Under the pieces are notes generated by a model. It saw only the letters and a program-made list of their open reading frames with translations. It made no database searches and was not told where the DNA came from. From positions 186,001 through 250,000 of the forward strand of contig NQMI01000057.1 of assembly GCA_002270565.1 (NCBI GenBank): DNA of 64,000 nt, in the 5' to 3' direction. Every line of letters begins with the position of its first letter. Positions within the stretch are counted from its first letter, which is position 1. Position numbers and translations under genes: made by a program. Source of the DNA: Stenocarpella maydis (taxonomy: Eukaryota > Ascomycota > Sordariomycetes > Diaporthales > Diaporthaceae). Positions 39,081-51,700 of this stretch are shown here, piece after piece.

Positions 39081-40307
39081 CTACTCCTCCATCTTCTCGT
39101 CACCACCCCCGCCACCAGTACCAGAGACTCCCAGCGCATCCACGACGCCCTCCAGGGCCGCAACCTCGCCGCCCGCAAACCTCCTGCCCTCGCCCTGCCA
39201 CTCGCCATCGCGCACCTCCCCGTCCGCCCCCAGCTCCAGGCCCCTGACGTGCTCGAGGTGTTTCCGCGCCGCCCCCTCGACGTACTCGACCCGCTCCTTT
39301 CGCCACGTCCGCCGGGCGCCGCCCTCGCCTCCCGCTCCATCACCGCCGCCGCTGCCGCCCTGCAGGTTCGGCAGTATGCTCGACAGCGACGTCGACAGCG
39401 CGCGCAACACCTGGAGCTGAGACAGGGAGAAGGCGGTCGTGGTGGTGAGCGGTGTGTTCGCGTCGGCGAGGGTGAGGTCGCCCCTCTCGTGCAGGAACGC
39501 GAGCGGGGCCCTCGGCTTCGTCTCCCCGCCAGCCTGCGATGCGCCGTCGTCCTTGTCGGCGCCTACTCTCCCCACCAGCGATCGCAGCTCGCCGAGGAGC
39601 ACGTCGTTGCGCGCCTTCTCGGCGTGCAGCATCGTGTTAAGCCGCTGTGACGCCTGCAGCCTCCTGCGCAGACGGTTGACGGACTCGACGGACGGTCGGT
39701 CGGGCATGTCCCCATTAATACTGCCGTCGTCGCCCGCGGCCTTGCTTGGTGCTGTATTTGTCATGGCCGGCAGGTTGTCAAAGTTAAGCCCCTCGTAATG
39801 CCCCAGCCGCATCCAGTCCCTATCGTCTGGCTTCACACAGAGGATGTTGCGCATCACGTACAGCTCGAACTTGTCGAAGTTGCGGTCGATGGACGCGCAC
39901 AGCAGCGTCTCGAGCTGGTGCGTCCCACTGGAGATCTCATCGTGCGCGCGCTGCTCGATCGCCTCAGGGGACAGGTCGAGCTGTGCATCCTCTGGCGGTG
40001 GCTGCTGCTGCTGCGGCCGCCTGCCCTTCCTCTTTGATTTTGTGTTTGCGGATGCGTTTTGCGGCTTGCCGAAGCCGAGGTACTGAGGTGGTGCGTTGAG
40101 GAGTCCCTGCTCGACGCTGGCGAGGGCTTTCTCGGCGATGACGTTGATGCTGTTGATGATCTCGTCGAGGAGCGACTGGAGATCTGCTGGTCAATCCCCC
40201 CCCTGGATCGCATTGAACGTGTGGCTGCTGCCGACAGAGTGACTTACGACTGGAGGGTACCCGAAATGCTCTGTCAGCAGCTCAGTATCTGAATTGGCGG
40301 CCGTCAT
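39081..40307 (-). CDS. mis12: MIS12/MTW1 kinetochore protein
   Basis: Two exons, 40307-40248 and 40175-39081, giving 384 residues. The 72-bp intron has a GTAAGT donor. I chose the CCAG acceptor that joins EHFGYPPV to SLLDEIINSINVIAEKAL, which recreates the conserved start of the Mis12 domain. The rest of the domain contains QLETLLCASIDRNFDKFELY and a VMRNILCV segment, followed by coiled coil (SVNRLRRRLQASQRLNTML). Mis12 (Mtw1) is the core of the MIND complex that links centromeric chromatin to the Ndc80 complex. A Gln/Pro-rich insert lies at about residues 60-75, and the tail is Gly/Ser-rich. The gene shares a 316-bp divergent upstream region with the Aim3-like gene. Confidence 0.88.
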
Positions 40308-40623
40308 GTTGGATCGTGACACATGCAAAGTCGAGACGCAAGTGGGCTTGAGGCTCTCTGGGCGACGCGTCGACCGCGTGGGGTGGAATGCTCAGGCCGA
40401 GTGATGCTTGGGTGGCTCTGACTCGGCCGCTACCCGGAACAACCGGGTCCTTCCAAGGGGTCTTGTCCCGCCGTTAAGTTACGTCAGGTTCCCAGCTCTT
40501 GACAGCGACCGCTTCTCGATCGCCCAACACTTCGAGTAAGGACCCTTTTTTTTTTTTCCTTGTACTCTGCTTTTACCCCGAACACAAAGCGGGTGCGCCT
40601 GTACTCGTCACTTGCAGCTCATA
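40308..40623. promoter_or_regulatory. Compact bidirectional promoter region (MIS12 and Aim3-like)
   Basis: 316 bp separate two divergent start codons. A T run lies at about 40545-40558, i.e. a poly(dT) tract near the Aim3-like start. The region is too short for two fully separate upstream regions, so shared control is likely but not shown. Confidence 0.5.
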
Positions 40624-42008
40624 ATGAACAAATTTAAGGATATTGCAAAGGAGGGCTGGCATCCGGACAAGGTACCCTTATCACCAGACAATATGCCCAT
40701 TTGGGCAGCGCCAATGCTGACAGACGGCGGCAGAACGAAACCACATTCAGGGGTCAAGTTGTAGGTGGCACAGCAGCCGATGCGTAGACAGGCAAACCAG
40801 AGCACCCATGCTGATTCTAGATGCAGGGAGCCGTCTTTGGCCGCAAGTCGAACAGCGATAAGCATGCAGACCGAGATGTGACGCCCATCTCGCATCTGAG
40901 AGACCCGGCCTCCTTCGCACCACCGCCGAAGCGAGCCGGCTCCGGCGTGCTTCCGCCCCCCGGGCTTCCATCAGCAGCAACCAGGCCAGGCTCTTCCTCA
41001 CCGGCCCAGCAGCATGGCTACTCAGACCAGGAACAGAGAGTAGAGGAGCCGCCCGCGCCACCCAGGCCCTACCGTGTCGACACAAGCGGACTGTCTACAG
41101 CCCACCTTCCTCCTCCGCCCGCGCGGAGGGACGGCACCGATGGCAGGGACACAGCCGTTGGTCCTCCGCCGCCGCCATACTCGGCAACCGCAAAGCCACC
41201 ACCGCCGAGCCTGCCCCCACGGCTACCTCCTCGGAGCAGCAATGCATCCCCGGGACCCTCTCCAAGCGGCTCACCCACGCTGCCAGCACCTGCGGCGCCG
41301 AGTCGACAGACCGGCTTTCTCAACCAAGCCGCTGTCGACCGGCTGGGCGCCTCCGGGGTTTCGGTACCAGGACTCGGCATCGGCGGCGGGAACAAACAGG
41401 TGTTGCCGCCGCCGCCACCCTCCCGGCCAGGGGCGAGTAGCCCGGTGCCACCACCGGCAGCGGCGTCCGGGTCGATGAGTGACCTGCAGTCGCGGTTCTC
41501 AAAGTTCGGCGGCTTTGGCAGCAAGGCGACGCCATCCCCGCCCCCGGGTGCACCAGCCCAGGGGACGACGTGGGCGCAGAAACAGGCGGCGCTGAAGACA
41601 ATGTCCGACCTCAAGAAGAACCCCAGCTCCGTATCCTTCTCCGACGCCAAGGCGGCGGCCTCAACCGCCAACAACTTCCGGGAGAGGCACGGCGAGCAGG
41701 TCGCGTCCGGGGCCAAGGCGGCCAACAGCTTTGACCAGAAGTACGGTGTGTCAGGCAAGGTCGGTGGATACCTGGGCAATGCGGGCGGTAGTAGTGGCAG
41801 CGGCAGCGGCGGGGGAGAGGCCGACAGGACGCCCTCGCCCGCACAGTCGCACCTCAGCACCATCAGCAACGCGGCGGGACTTCTCAGCAAGAAGAAGGCC
41901 CCGCCGCCTCCGCCTCCCAAGAAAAGGCCGGCGCCTGGCGGTAACCCTGTGGACGCTGCTGATGAAGATGCGCCTCCTCCAGTGCCCATGTCGACACGGC
42001 CGTTCTAG
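40624..42008 (+). CDS. Proline-rich Aim3-like protein (putative SH3 ligand at actin patches)
   Basis: The main exon (40827-42008) encodes a Pro-rich protein with many PPPPP tracts and a C-terminal block (WAQKQAALKTMSDLKKNP, SDAKAAASTANNFRERHGEQ) that looks helical. Two small upstream exons are predicted: 40624-40671 (MNKFKDIAKEGWHPDK) and a 27-nt micro-exon 40734-40760 (NETTFRGQV). The joins keep frame and give 418 residues. The KEGWHP start followed by an FRG motif recurs at the N-terminus of fungal proteins of this type as I recall them; this is a memory-based inference. An in-frame ATG at 40821 allows a shorter 395-residue form. Proline tracts suggest binding to SH3 or profilin partners of the cortical actin machinery. 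The Aim3 assignment is tentative. Confidence 0.6.
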
Positions 42009-42552
42009 GACGAGCCGTCACGACCGGGTATTATACTGCGGGCCTCTCGTACACAGGCTATGCTGTTCTCTTATCATCTTTTTGGTTTGGCATAATGTCA
42101 TGCATGGCACGGGCGTTCTGGGCAACATTAGAATATGGCATCGATATCGACTTCACAACTGGGCCCAGGCATGCATGCATGTGACAGGCTTGACCTATAC
42201 ATTCCAGCCTAGACATCTTCCTCTAGAGCCACCTGCTCCACGGTTGTCCACGCCAAGATTGTAATATAACGTCGGCTCGTCTTATTTACCCAACTTCTCA
42301 TAGGGTAGATAGAGGGGCGTCTCCCGGGGATCATGAGACTGTTCATGTCATTGTAGATTCACGCTGCGTTGGGGCCGAATATTATTCTAAGGATTGTGGT
42401 GACATCTTCGCGTCGCTCATGGTATCATTTTTTGTTTGTTTGTGTATGCCGAGATCCCATCTAGGCAACGCTTGATCGCCTATGCCCTTAGTACGAGGTA
42501 GACTAGTGGACCAGAAATTGAAGGAAGGGAACGAGGGTTGAGGTCTCTATAT
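42009..42552. other. Convergent 3' region between the Aim3-like gene and TCTP
   Basis: 544 bp with no supported coding sequence. Confidence 0.5.
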
Positions 42553-43274
42553 CTAGACCTTCATCTCCTTCAGGCCGTGCTTCCAGAAGATGAAGTAGGG
42601 GGTAGTGCCGTCCTCACTGTTGGAAATCCGATCAGTACAGGTCGAGCCACACCCAGCCTGAGGTTATGGGAACTTACCGGTAGTTGAGGAGGGCAATCAT
42701 GCCATCGGGGTTCATGGACTCGCCGGTGTAGAACTCGTAGTCCTTGAAGTTGGGCAGCAGCTTCTCCTTGACGTACTTCTGGGCGCCATCCTGGAAAGCC
42801 TTGACCTCCTCATCGGGCTTGCCGGCCTCCTTGAGAGCGGCAACGACAGCCTTCATGTAGCCTGTTAAAAGCGGCACGTCAGAATCTTGCCAGTCCTCAG
42901 CGTGCAAGGTAGGTCATGGTGTTGTCATTTTCGTTTTCATACCCTTGAGGTAAGACAGATAGCCCTTCTTGTCGAACGAGGTGGACTGGAGACGGAACGA
43001 GGCAATAACGTTGTTGACCTTGACGACCTGGTCGTCGGTTCCCTCCTCAGCCTCTTCGGCGGAAGCGTTGGCACCAGTATCTGCAGAGTAGGATGATAAG
43101 CCGGAAGCCCCCCCCTTTGACCTGAGCAAACCGTTTTTTAAGCCTACCAACTTGGACAGCGCCCTCCTCGATCATGGCACAGTCAGCCTCGTAGACGATC
43201 CCGTCAACCTCCTTGAGGTCGTACGAGTCCGAGATCATCTCATCGTCGGTGATGATATCCTTGAAGATAAGCAT
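42553..43274 (-). CDS. tma19: Translationally controlled tumour protein (TCTP/Tma19)
   Basis: Four exons: 43274-43148, 43080-42943, 42861-42678 and 42616-42553, giving 170 residues, the normal family length. Introns are 67, 81 and 61 bp with GTAGGC, GTATGA and GTAAGT donors. The protein begins [20 protein letters not shown] and contains the flexible acidic loop, the TCTP helical hairpin ([18 protein letters not shown]) and the C-terminus [23 protein letters not shown] is an abundant, ribosome-associated protein linked to growth and stress. Three introns in a 170-codon gene are typical of highly expressed fungal genes. It is divergent from SUR2 across a 1.18-kb region. Confidence 0.96.
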
Positions 43275-44455
43275 ACTGGCGGTATTTGAAGATGGGCACC
43301 GGTAGAGGGGGCGAGGTCACAGGTGATTGTCGTGAGATGGGAAGCGAAAGAAAAATTCGGACAACTAATCGAGGTGTTCTTTCTAGACAGGCCGTGGTTT
43401 GCGAAGCTGGGCGCGGGGAAAATGTCAATGGAAAATCAGAAGGTGGGGCTTGGGCAGTGTGGCCTGGCCATTGCAGATTCGGACTAGCTGGATCAAGCGG
43501 TCAGGGTTCGGGTTGATTGCCACTTGGACGAAGGCAGGAGGAGGGCTGGTGGGAAGAGGGGGGGTTCCCATTGCCGGAGCAAGTAACGAGGCTGACTGGT
43601 GATTAGACCGCTTACTCCCTTGACGCATTGGAGCCATGACCAAGATTGAAAGGCGCCGACTACCACTAAAGGATGAGGCGAGCCTCTCGGGATCTCGGTC
43701 GAGGAACCATGGGCAGCCTTGAAAGTCGGTATGAGGCTATTGCAAGGCCCAGGAGCAGCAAGGCCACTCGGTGTTAATGCGTCCAGGTGCATTGTCTGCG
43801 CTGGACGCATTGGGCTTGGCCCTTGATGAGAGCAGGCGGTGATCCAGGACCTCCCATGCAGACCGACTGTCAAGGCGGACAACGCATCATACAGATTGCG
43901 ATGGCATTGTGATTGTCCTGGTGCAGAAGGCTAGCCTGAGTGGACTACTTAAGCAAGTCGACAGGAGGGCAGGCCGCTTTACTGATGTCCCAGTCGTCTG
44001 CCAATGCTCTCAATATTGTGGCTTCATCAGCACCGCGTGGTCCGACCAGTGGTGGCAAACAACAGGCGACTCGGAAGACACGGGACGGATTCGACTAGCA
44101 AGCGAGATTGGGCCAAAAGGGCCCACGCCGCCCGGTCCCAATTGCTCGAGACGGGCCATCAAAACGTCTGACAAACCTCTGTCGACAAAACAAGGATCCG
44201 CCGCCGGACGGCTCAATTCAACGTTCGCCACAGGTTATAGTTCTCGTCAACCACCGAGCCCTCCCTGCCGTCTTCTCCTCGTTCTCACGGCGTCTTGACC
44301 TACCGTTGCACTGCGCCCCGTCCCGGGTTTCTGGTCCTGCGCCCAACGCGACCGATTGATTATTGACTGACTTATCGATAAACGGGCCACCCGCGGTTGT
44401 CCTTCCCGTGCTGCACGTCCCGAATCATTCACCAGCCCGGTGTTCCGCTCTCGTT
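43275..44455. other. Divergent upstream region of TCTP and SUR2
   Basis: 1.18 kb with both promoters expected. No coding exon recognised. Confidence 0.5.
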
Positions 44456-45696
44456 ATGGTCGCCACTCCGGCCACCGTCACAATGTCGACCGCCGGTGTC
44501 ACCAACGGCACCATGATGTCGGACCTGCCTCCCTTGCCCGCCTACACGACAACTCCCATACCTGACATGCTGCCATGGATCTCCGACTTCTGGTTGTCCG
44601 TCGTTGGCCCACACATCGCCTACTGGGTCGTGTCATTGGTATTCCACGTCATTGACGTCTACGACCTGTTCCCCCAGTACCGACTACACACCCCCGAGGA
44701 GATCTCCCAGAGGAACCTCGCCTCCAGGTGGCAGGTAGCACGGGATGTCATAATCGAGCAGGTCATCCAGATGGCCACTGCCACCGTCCTGTCGCTTACT
44801 GAGCCCGAGCAGGTGACGGGCATGGAGGACTACGAGGTTGCTGTCTGGGCCACCAGGATCCGCCTCGCGCAGAGGGCACTGCCATCCGTGCTGGGCTTGA
44901 TTGGCCTCAATGCCGCCGCAATCTCCAAGAACATGTCGGCCTCCCACCCGCTGCTCGCTGGTGCCCTGGCCGGTGGCAAGTACCCGTTCTTGACGAGCTT
45001 CGATGCCACTGCGGATGTGTCTGTACCGGCCTTTGCGACCTGGGAGTTGCTGCTGGCCAAGGCGATATACTGGCTGGTCATCCCTGCCTTCCAGTTCTGG
45101 GTTGCTGTGGCCTTTTTGGACTCGTGGCAGTACTTCTGGCATCGTGCGATGCACGTCAACAAGTGGATGTACAGTATGTTCGCCCGCAACCCCCTTCCCC
45201 CGAGCTCCTCAGGCCATGACTGCTGCGGAACTCTCCTCTCTTTGCGGTAATGCTAACGCACCTGTCCGCAGCACACTGGCACGCCCGCCACCACCGCCTC
45301 TACGTCCCCTACGCTTACGGCGCGCTGTACAACCACCCTGTTGAGGGATTCGTCCTCGATACTGCAGGCGCAGGCCTTGCTTACAAGGTATCCATGATGT
45401 CCCCACGAATGTCCATCTTCTTCTACATCTGCAGCACCGTGAAGACTGTCGACGACCACTGCGGATACGCCCTGCCCTGGGACCCACTGCAGAATGTCAC
45501 GAGCAACAACGCCACGTACCACGATATCCACCACCAGAGCTGGGGCATCAAGACCAACTTCAGCCAGCCCTTCTTCACCGCTTGGGACCGATGGCTGGGC
45601 ACTATGTGGCAGGGCGACACAAGTTTGAAGTACGAGAGGACGAGGGAAAACGCCCGCATGAAGAGCGCGAAGCAGGCAGCTCAAGTCACTCAGTAA
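44456..45696 (+). CDS. sur2: SUR2, sphinganine C4-hydroxylase (fatty acid hydroxylase superfamily)
   Basis: Two exons, 44456-45173 and 45272-45696, joined over a 98-bp intron (GTATGT..CAG), giving 380 residues. The three His clusters that bind the di-iron centre are present: HRAMH (229-233), HARHH (243-247) and HDIHH (323-327). HRLYVPYAYGALYNHP after the second cluster is a signature of Sur2. Hydrophobic segments near residues 42-66, 145-158 and 198-222 fit a multi-pass ER membrane enzyme. It hydroxylates dihydrosphingosine or dihydroceramide at C4 to make phytosphingosine. The intron lies just before the second His cluster, so an unspliced transcript would lose the catalytic half. An ATG 31 codons upstream and one ten codons downstream (44483) are alternatives. 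Confidence 0.93.
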
Positions 45697-47548
45697 GGGG
45701 CCGTCTGGCTTCTATCTTTTACAACCAGCCCTGGAAATCCCCAGCGTTTTGAATTCTTTGGAGATACCATTCTCCGCCACTCGTTGGACTTTGCCACATT
45801 AGAAACTTCTTTGTTATTTTACCATTTTTGATGCTTGGATTAATCAGACGAGGCGCATGTTAGACTTGAGGGACGAATACCAGGCATCGGCAGGCGGCGT
45901 TCTGATTTCTGTCACCACCTAATTCACTTTGAGGCGGGCTCCGGAGGGCCCGGTTGCTCCACCGGGCTGCGCGCCCTGGTGATCTTTCAGGTCATATTCA
46001 AAACTGTACAAAATTGGTTGCTAAGTCGTTGCCCACTCCCCCCCCCCTCCTCCTCCTCAAAACGGGCACTGGCTTGGTTGGACACGGCGGATATTGGGCA
46101 GATAGAGATTGTGCTCTTAAGTAATCATAATACAACGAGAGCCTCGGGCTCAGCACTTCGGACCAGAGTACACATACGTCATTACTGATGCCGTGCGAGT
46201 GAGTAAAACAACCAATCTACTTGATGAAGCCGTGACGCGGCCTAGACACTGCCGTTGCGGAGAGCCACCTCGTTTGTCCGGAGACACAGGCTGGGGGGTT
46301 CTGGAGGCACATTCGCTGGGCACGGCAGTACGTCCAGCACTTAGCGTTCTGGTCGACTTTGCCTCTAGATCACGGCCATGGGGACTGTATAGTCTGGCCT
46401 GCTGCGTATTGGTCTGGCAGAGCTGCGCGCGGTGATAGAGGGCGCAGGCCTCGTGGGACTCGGTCTGTTTGAGCCTAAGGCTCAACCAATAGTCGACAAC
46501 CCGAGAGCAACACATGGTTATGCTCGTGGCACAACCTCTCCTCGCCGTACCCGCCGTCTCCTCTTGACCCCGGTTAACAAATCACGAGGTAAATTGCAAT
46601 GCCGATCCCGTTCCCGTCGAAGGTGGAAAAGTAAAAGAAACCCGTGTCTCGCTTTCCCTCTCGCCGGCCCAAAAGCATGAACAGAGCGCACGAGGACCTA
46701 GTTGGTGAGCCGTTGCACAGGCTCGACTGAGTGTTGCTTCATCCACAAGTCCCCAAACAACAACACAGTTGGTCCCAAGCCCACTCGAGCGTGCGCAGGG
46801 ATGGACGGACTGCACATGCCACTCGGCCCTAGGTGCAGCATATTTTCTCACCAGTGCACCACACGTAAGGGTGTAGAACTAGCTTTCCCCCTTGCAGCTG
46901 AACCTGCAGCCTCACAACTCTTTGACCGAGGCGAGTCCCGCGGTAATCCTGATCCGAGCCTCGCAAGCGCAGCCGAGGCCGACTTGCCGGGTTCAAGCAA
47001 TGCCTGCTTGCTCGATTCCGTCGGTTCATCGGCCGCCCCTGGCGGGACTGGGTTCGCGCTGATGCCTAGTGCCTTGAGCATCACAACCCGTCGATATTCA
47101 GACCGTCGCCCAACCTAGTTTAGCACACCACCTAGAGAAGCAAGCCTACATAGTAGCAGCAGTCCTATATACCGGATTGGGCCTCGCGGTGCCTACCGGC
47201 ACCATCCGGCCCTTGCTTGCTTTAATTGCTAGCTTGGGGCGAGGGGCAATGATTTTGAAGTGTATTTTCAGGTGGCAATTTGAAATAAGAGTCGCTTAGC
47301 TTCTCTGGGCGACGGTCTGACTGATTTTTGGCTAGGGCATGTGCTTTTTGACAGGCTGCCCGTTGAGCTCTTCTGATCATATCAGTTACGGGCATGAGTG
47401 TTTCATGCATACGTGTGTGCATGTGAGCGTGAAACCCCCCCTCCCTCCTTTCGTCTCACTCGCTCCGAGGCTCAAAGTGAGAGCGACGCTGCAGCCTCCC
47501 AGTCAGGCCTCAAAACCGCTGAGCTTGTTCGCGCTGTGGTCTAGGCCC

Positions 47549-47580
<32 letters not shown>

Positions 47581-47581
47581 A
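47549..47581. repeat. (AAC)n microsatellite
   Basis: About eleven perfect AAC units. Confidence 0.95.
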
Positions 47582-48559
47582 AACCATCACCTCCATACTG
47601 ACAAAGGAAAGTATCGATGCAGGATCCGTGCGAGGCCTGGGGGCCCGGGAGCCGATTTAAGCTCGCATGCCAGACACTTTTGAAAAGGGCGACGGGAGTA
47701 GTGTACAGAGCCCTGCATGGGAAAAGAGTCATCCTCACCCCCAACCTAGTCAGCGGTCCGCACAACATCAGACAGCGTGCCCGGGGTGGGGCCGCCTGGG
47801 TCTCCCGGGCGGCGGAAACGGCATGGCGGGCAGGTGGGCGGTTATTACTCGCACCGGCGGGGCGGGACCCTGACGGCAATGACAAACCTTCCATGATGCC
47901 AGGTCTTGCCGGGCCATCAGAGCACCCCAAGACAAGACATGCATGCCTGGCTATCGTGGCAACAGGGGCTGACCGGGCAAGCCACTACGCTAGGCGTACT
48001 GCTGCCGCATCGAGGCTTGGAAATGACCCGAAGCACCACCGAGGCCATTATCCACTATGTGATAGTCTATCAAAAAAGTCTTTATGACCGACCCCCACAA
48101 GCAGCGCCGGCCCGCAGCAGGGCAAAGGCAGGCGCTCGTTCTAGAAACTGTTGTTTGTGTCTCGCGACGCCATCGCGCCACGTCGGGCATTATCCGACAA
48201 AATGAGATGCGACCGGACAATTTATGGATTACGGGCGTACAGGCTTCGTCTCCAGTGGGTCCTTTTGGCAAGCCACAAATGCAGGTACACTGCCGTTGCC
48301 GTCCGATGAGATGTGTATCTTGCATAGGCTGAGACGAAACACACTGTTCCTGCAGTCTCGTCTCAAGGAGACGACCTACATGGCTGGGCTGGCTGGCTGA
48401 CTCGGTGGGTGACCAACGGCCCAATCCACCGGGTCATGGGGAAGCCACACTGATCACGTAGGCGAGAGATGGCGGTTGACATGCCGAGAGGCACACGGAC
48501 TGCTCGCGACAGAAGATGAGTCGGAACAGGAACAGAGCCACAAAACAACACAAGGCGGG

Positions 48560-48765
48560 GATCGCCAAGCTGGCCCCCAGGACCCTGAGTTCTCAAGTCC
48601 ACTCACTGACACATACAGACAGATCACCCGGAGGACAGAAGACGAGTCAAACCATAGGACCCTGAGTTCTCAAGCCGACTCACTGACGGTTCGCCCGGAG
48701 AACAGGAGATGAGCCAAAACAGGATCCCCAAGCTCGCCCCAGGACCCTGAATTCTCAAGTCCGTT
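48560..48765. repeat. Imperfect tandem repeat, ~77-85 bp period
   Basis: The core AGGACCCTGAGTTCTCAAG recurs at about 48579, 48656 and 48741 with small changes. Each copy is followed by a CACTGAC/GTTCG-type stretch and a CAGAAGACGAG or CAGGAGATGAG stretch. Three copies, non-coding. Confidence 0.8.
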
Positions 48766-51700
48766 CGTTCATGCACAAGCTCGTCCCCACACGCATGGTT
48801 CCGAGGGCAGGCGAGCAGCGTGGAGGGGCAGAAGCGAGACATCACAACGGTTCAAATGTTTTGTTGACTTTTGCTGGGGGCGGGACGGCGCTGCGCTCCG
48901 CGCGCCCGGGCGCACGACGAGGCATAGGAAAGCTTCCTGGGTGTCATGGCCCGCTCTGACCAGCCTCGCCTGCTGACGTCTCGGCACACACCGTCACACC
49001 CAATGCAACACACACACACACAGGCACATGAGCTCGACCTCTGTGCCCTCAACCGCCCTAATAAACGGTCGGCCGACAAGCTCTGCGCGAGCCTCATACG
49101 GCTGAGGCAACGGCCGAGCGGAGGGGGTGGTGTCTCTTGGCGGGCTGTCATGTCATCTGCATTGACATCTCTCGCGCGCCTCAGTTTGAAGTCTGACGTG
49201 GGATCAGAAGGGCGTGAGGCTGAGGGGCTCCGATTCATGCCCGGAGGTGTGGCCCATGGCTCCCATAGCAGCGCTTGTTCCGGCAGAACGGTGGCGATGC
49301 CAGGCAGGCAGGCTGGTGGTTCTCGTGCGGTTTGGTGGACGGCATGACAGCACGAGCGCGACGAGCCGAAAGGATGCATAGGGGTTAGTAGACATGACTT
49401 GACTGATTGGTGATTCATTCGCCTGAACGAATCACGTTCCGTTGCTGTGAGCATCCAGCCAGCCACATGTCGTCGCCTCTTGTGTTTGTCGTGGACTGCG
49501 GATACACGTATCAGTCAAGAGAAAAGACGCGCATACTATGTAAATCAAGATGGTCGGTACCCAGGTATGCAGGCAGTATGGATCGACCCTTCAGGTGGTG
49601 TTTGACGTGAAGTGCTGGCCCAGGGCCTGCATGGGACTCAATTTGCTGACGAACTGTCAGGCCCCTGAGCATTACTAACGAACGAGGTCGCACCCAGTAA
49701 GCCGGGGGGGGGGAGCTGGTGCTGGCTGGCTCGGCATGAAGCTTGGTTGGGACTGGGCAGGCTGGCTGATTGGCCCGTGCCGAGACCCACCGGTCCCCAA
49801 GAGGGCGAGCCTGATACAGAGAGATGCCTGCACGAACCTGCAGCTCAAAATTGAGGAGCATCCACCCGTCGGAGGGGGCAAGCATCTTTTTTGTCCTGCA
49901 GCCAGCGCTAACCTCTCCCTGCTCTGCACTAGGGCCAGCACGCGGTCTCTTGCCAGGGCTTCCCAGAGCTTGCGTCTGGCCGCAACCGTCGACGCGATTG
50001 TCATCTCCTTTCAGCTGCAACCGTGCCATCCGAGTCCTGCAGCGAGGTTGGCAAATGAGGAGCGGGCCCCGATGTTGCCAGCCATCTTCTCTGCTGTGCT
50101 ACATACATACTTACTCCGTACATGGCACACACAACATGCTCTGTCCGCACTGCGGCCATGCCGTCATGGGTGTGGGTTACTTGGCTGCCAGCAGTCTGCT
50201 CGTCACTCGTGCCCACCCGCATCCCCATACATAGATAATAGCCGTGACGTGACCATGGCCAGCCGCCAGCCGAGTTCCTCGTCACATCCAACCTCCCATA
50301 TTCGTCGCTCCTGTCCTCGTCCTCCCTTCGGGTCCTGACTCTTGGAAAGCCCGGGCATGAATCAATATTCATTGCTGATGCTGTCCCTGCTCGCCTGACA
50401 GGACTGACCAGACCTGGCTGACAAGCTCTCCGAGTCCCGCGGCCGGCCGTGCCCACACCCACCGACGACGACAAGGAGGTCACACTTGGCTCAGTTGCCT
50501 CTTACCCGAGAAGCCAACTCACGGGAACCATCCGACGGTTTTGTGTCCTTGCGAGCCACGACCGAAAGTCAAGCCCGTGCCTTTTGGCTTTCCGCCCATC
50601 AGCGCCACCGGCATCGCGATCAGCAACCATCAGCACGGCCAGCCCATCGGACCATTCAGTTGGCGCTCAGTTCTGCCGGCGCCTCTTGCTTTTTGAACTT
50701 GGAACAAGTGGTCCCTGGTTTTGGATCTGGCTCCACATCAGTCTTCCCCCTTCCGGGCAATCATAGCGAACTCGCTAGGAATTGCCACCATTTACCTACA
50801 TCCGGGGGGGGGGGTTAGAAAAAGGCCACACAATCCCAGCCTACCCTATCCGACACATGCCCCCAGCCTTCAAAGCGACAGGCAACAGCGCATGTCTTTA
50901 TCCGCGAGGCCGAGCACATCGACTGTGCTCCTCATTCTCCAGGCGGCCCATAATCTCACAACTCACCCAGCCATCCCTGTCCTGCCATCTACCTAGTCTA
51001 CCTCAGCCTTTCTGGCTAACGAGAGCCCGTGGCCAGTCAAAAACACGACCATCTCCCACTCTGATCCAAAAGACCAGGGAGCTGCGCCTCTTGGTCGTCA
51101 TTGTGGGCTTGTCGACTCCGTACCTGAATCCTTCATCTGGATACATAGCCCGGACGTTTCTGGCTCTGCTGCCTTGCCTTATTCGCACTCGTATCTCCAC
51201 CCCCAAACTTTGTTCTGCCATGAGGAACCCAAGGTGTCATCCAATCCGACCCTAAGCTGCCCTCCTGCCAGGCACACACACACACACACACAGCCGCTGC
51301 TACTGCACCTCATCGACGGATCCTTGCAGCGCTACCTTGTCCGTTTCAGATATTTCACTTTGTGCCTGTTGGCTTCCTGCGGCCTCGATCCCGCGGCCAC
51401 GAAACATTTTAATCTACGATTGTTTCTCTAAGCGCCGCCACGCCCATTGCGTGGTCACTCCTCTCCGCTTCCGGGAACTAGGCGCTTGCACACGGCGCCC
51501 TCCTTTACACCCCATTGGCCAATCCGCCGAACCCTCTTTCGCATCTCCATCACCAACACACCAACACACCAGGTCGACCGCGTCTGCACATAGTCACGTC
51601 TATTTTCGATTGTGTATCCGGCAGGGCCGTCACTGCTTCCAACGGCTGTTGGCGCCCGGCGCTTGTCTCATCATCTCAGCCTCAGGGGTTGAAAGCACTT

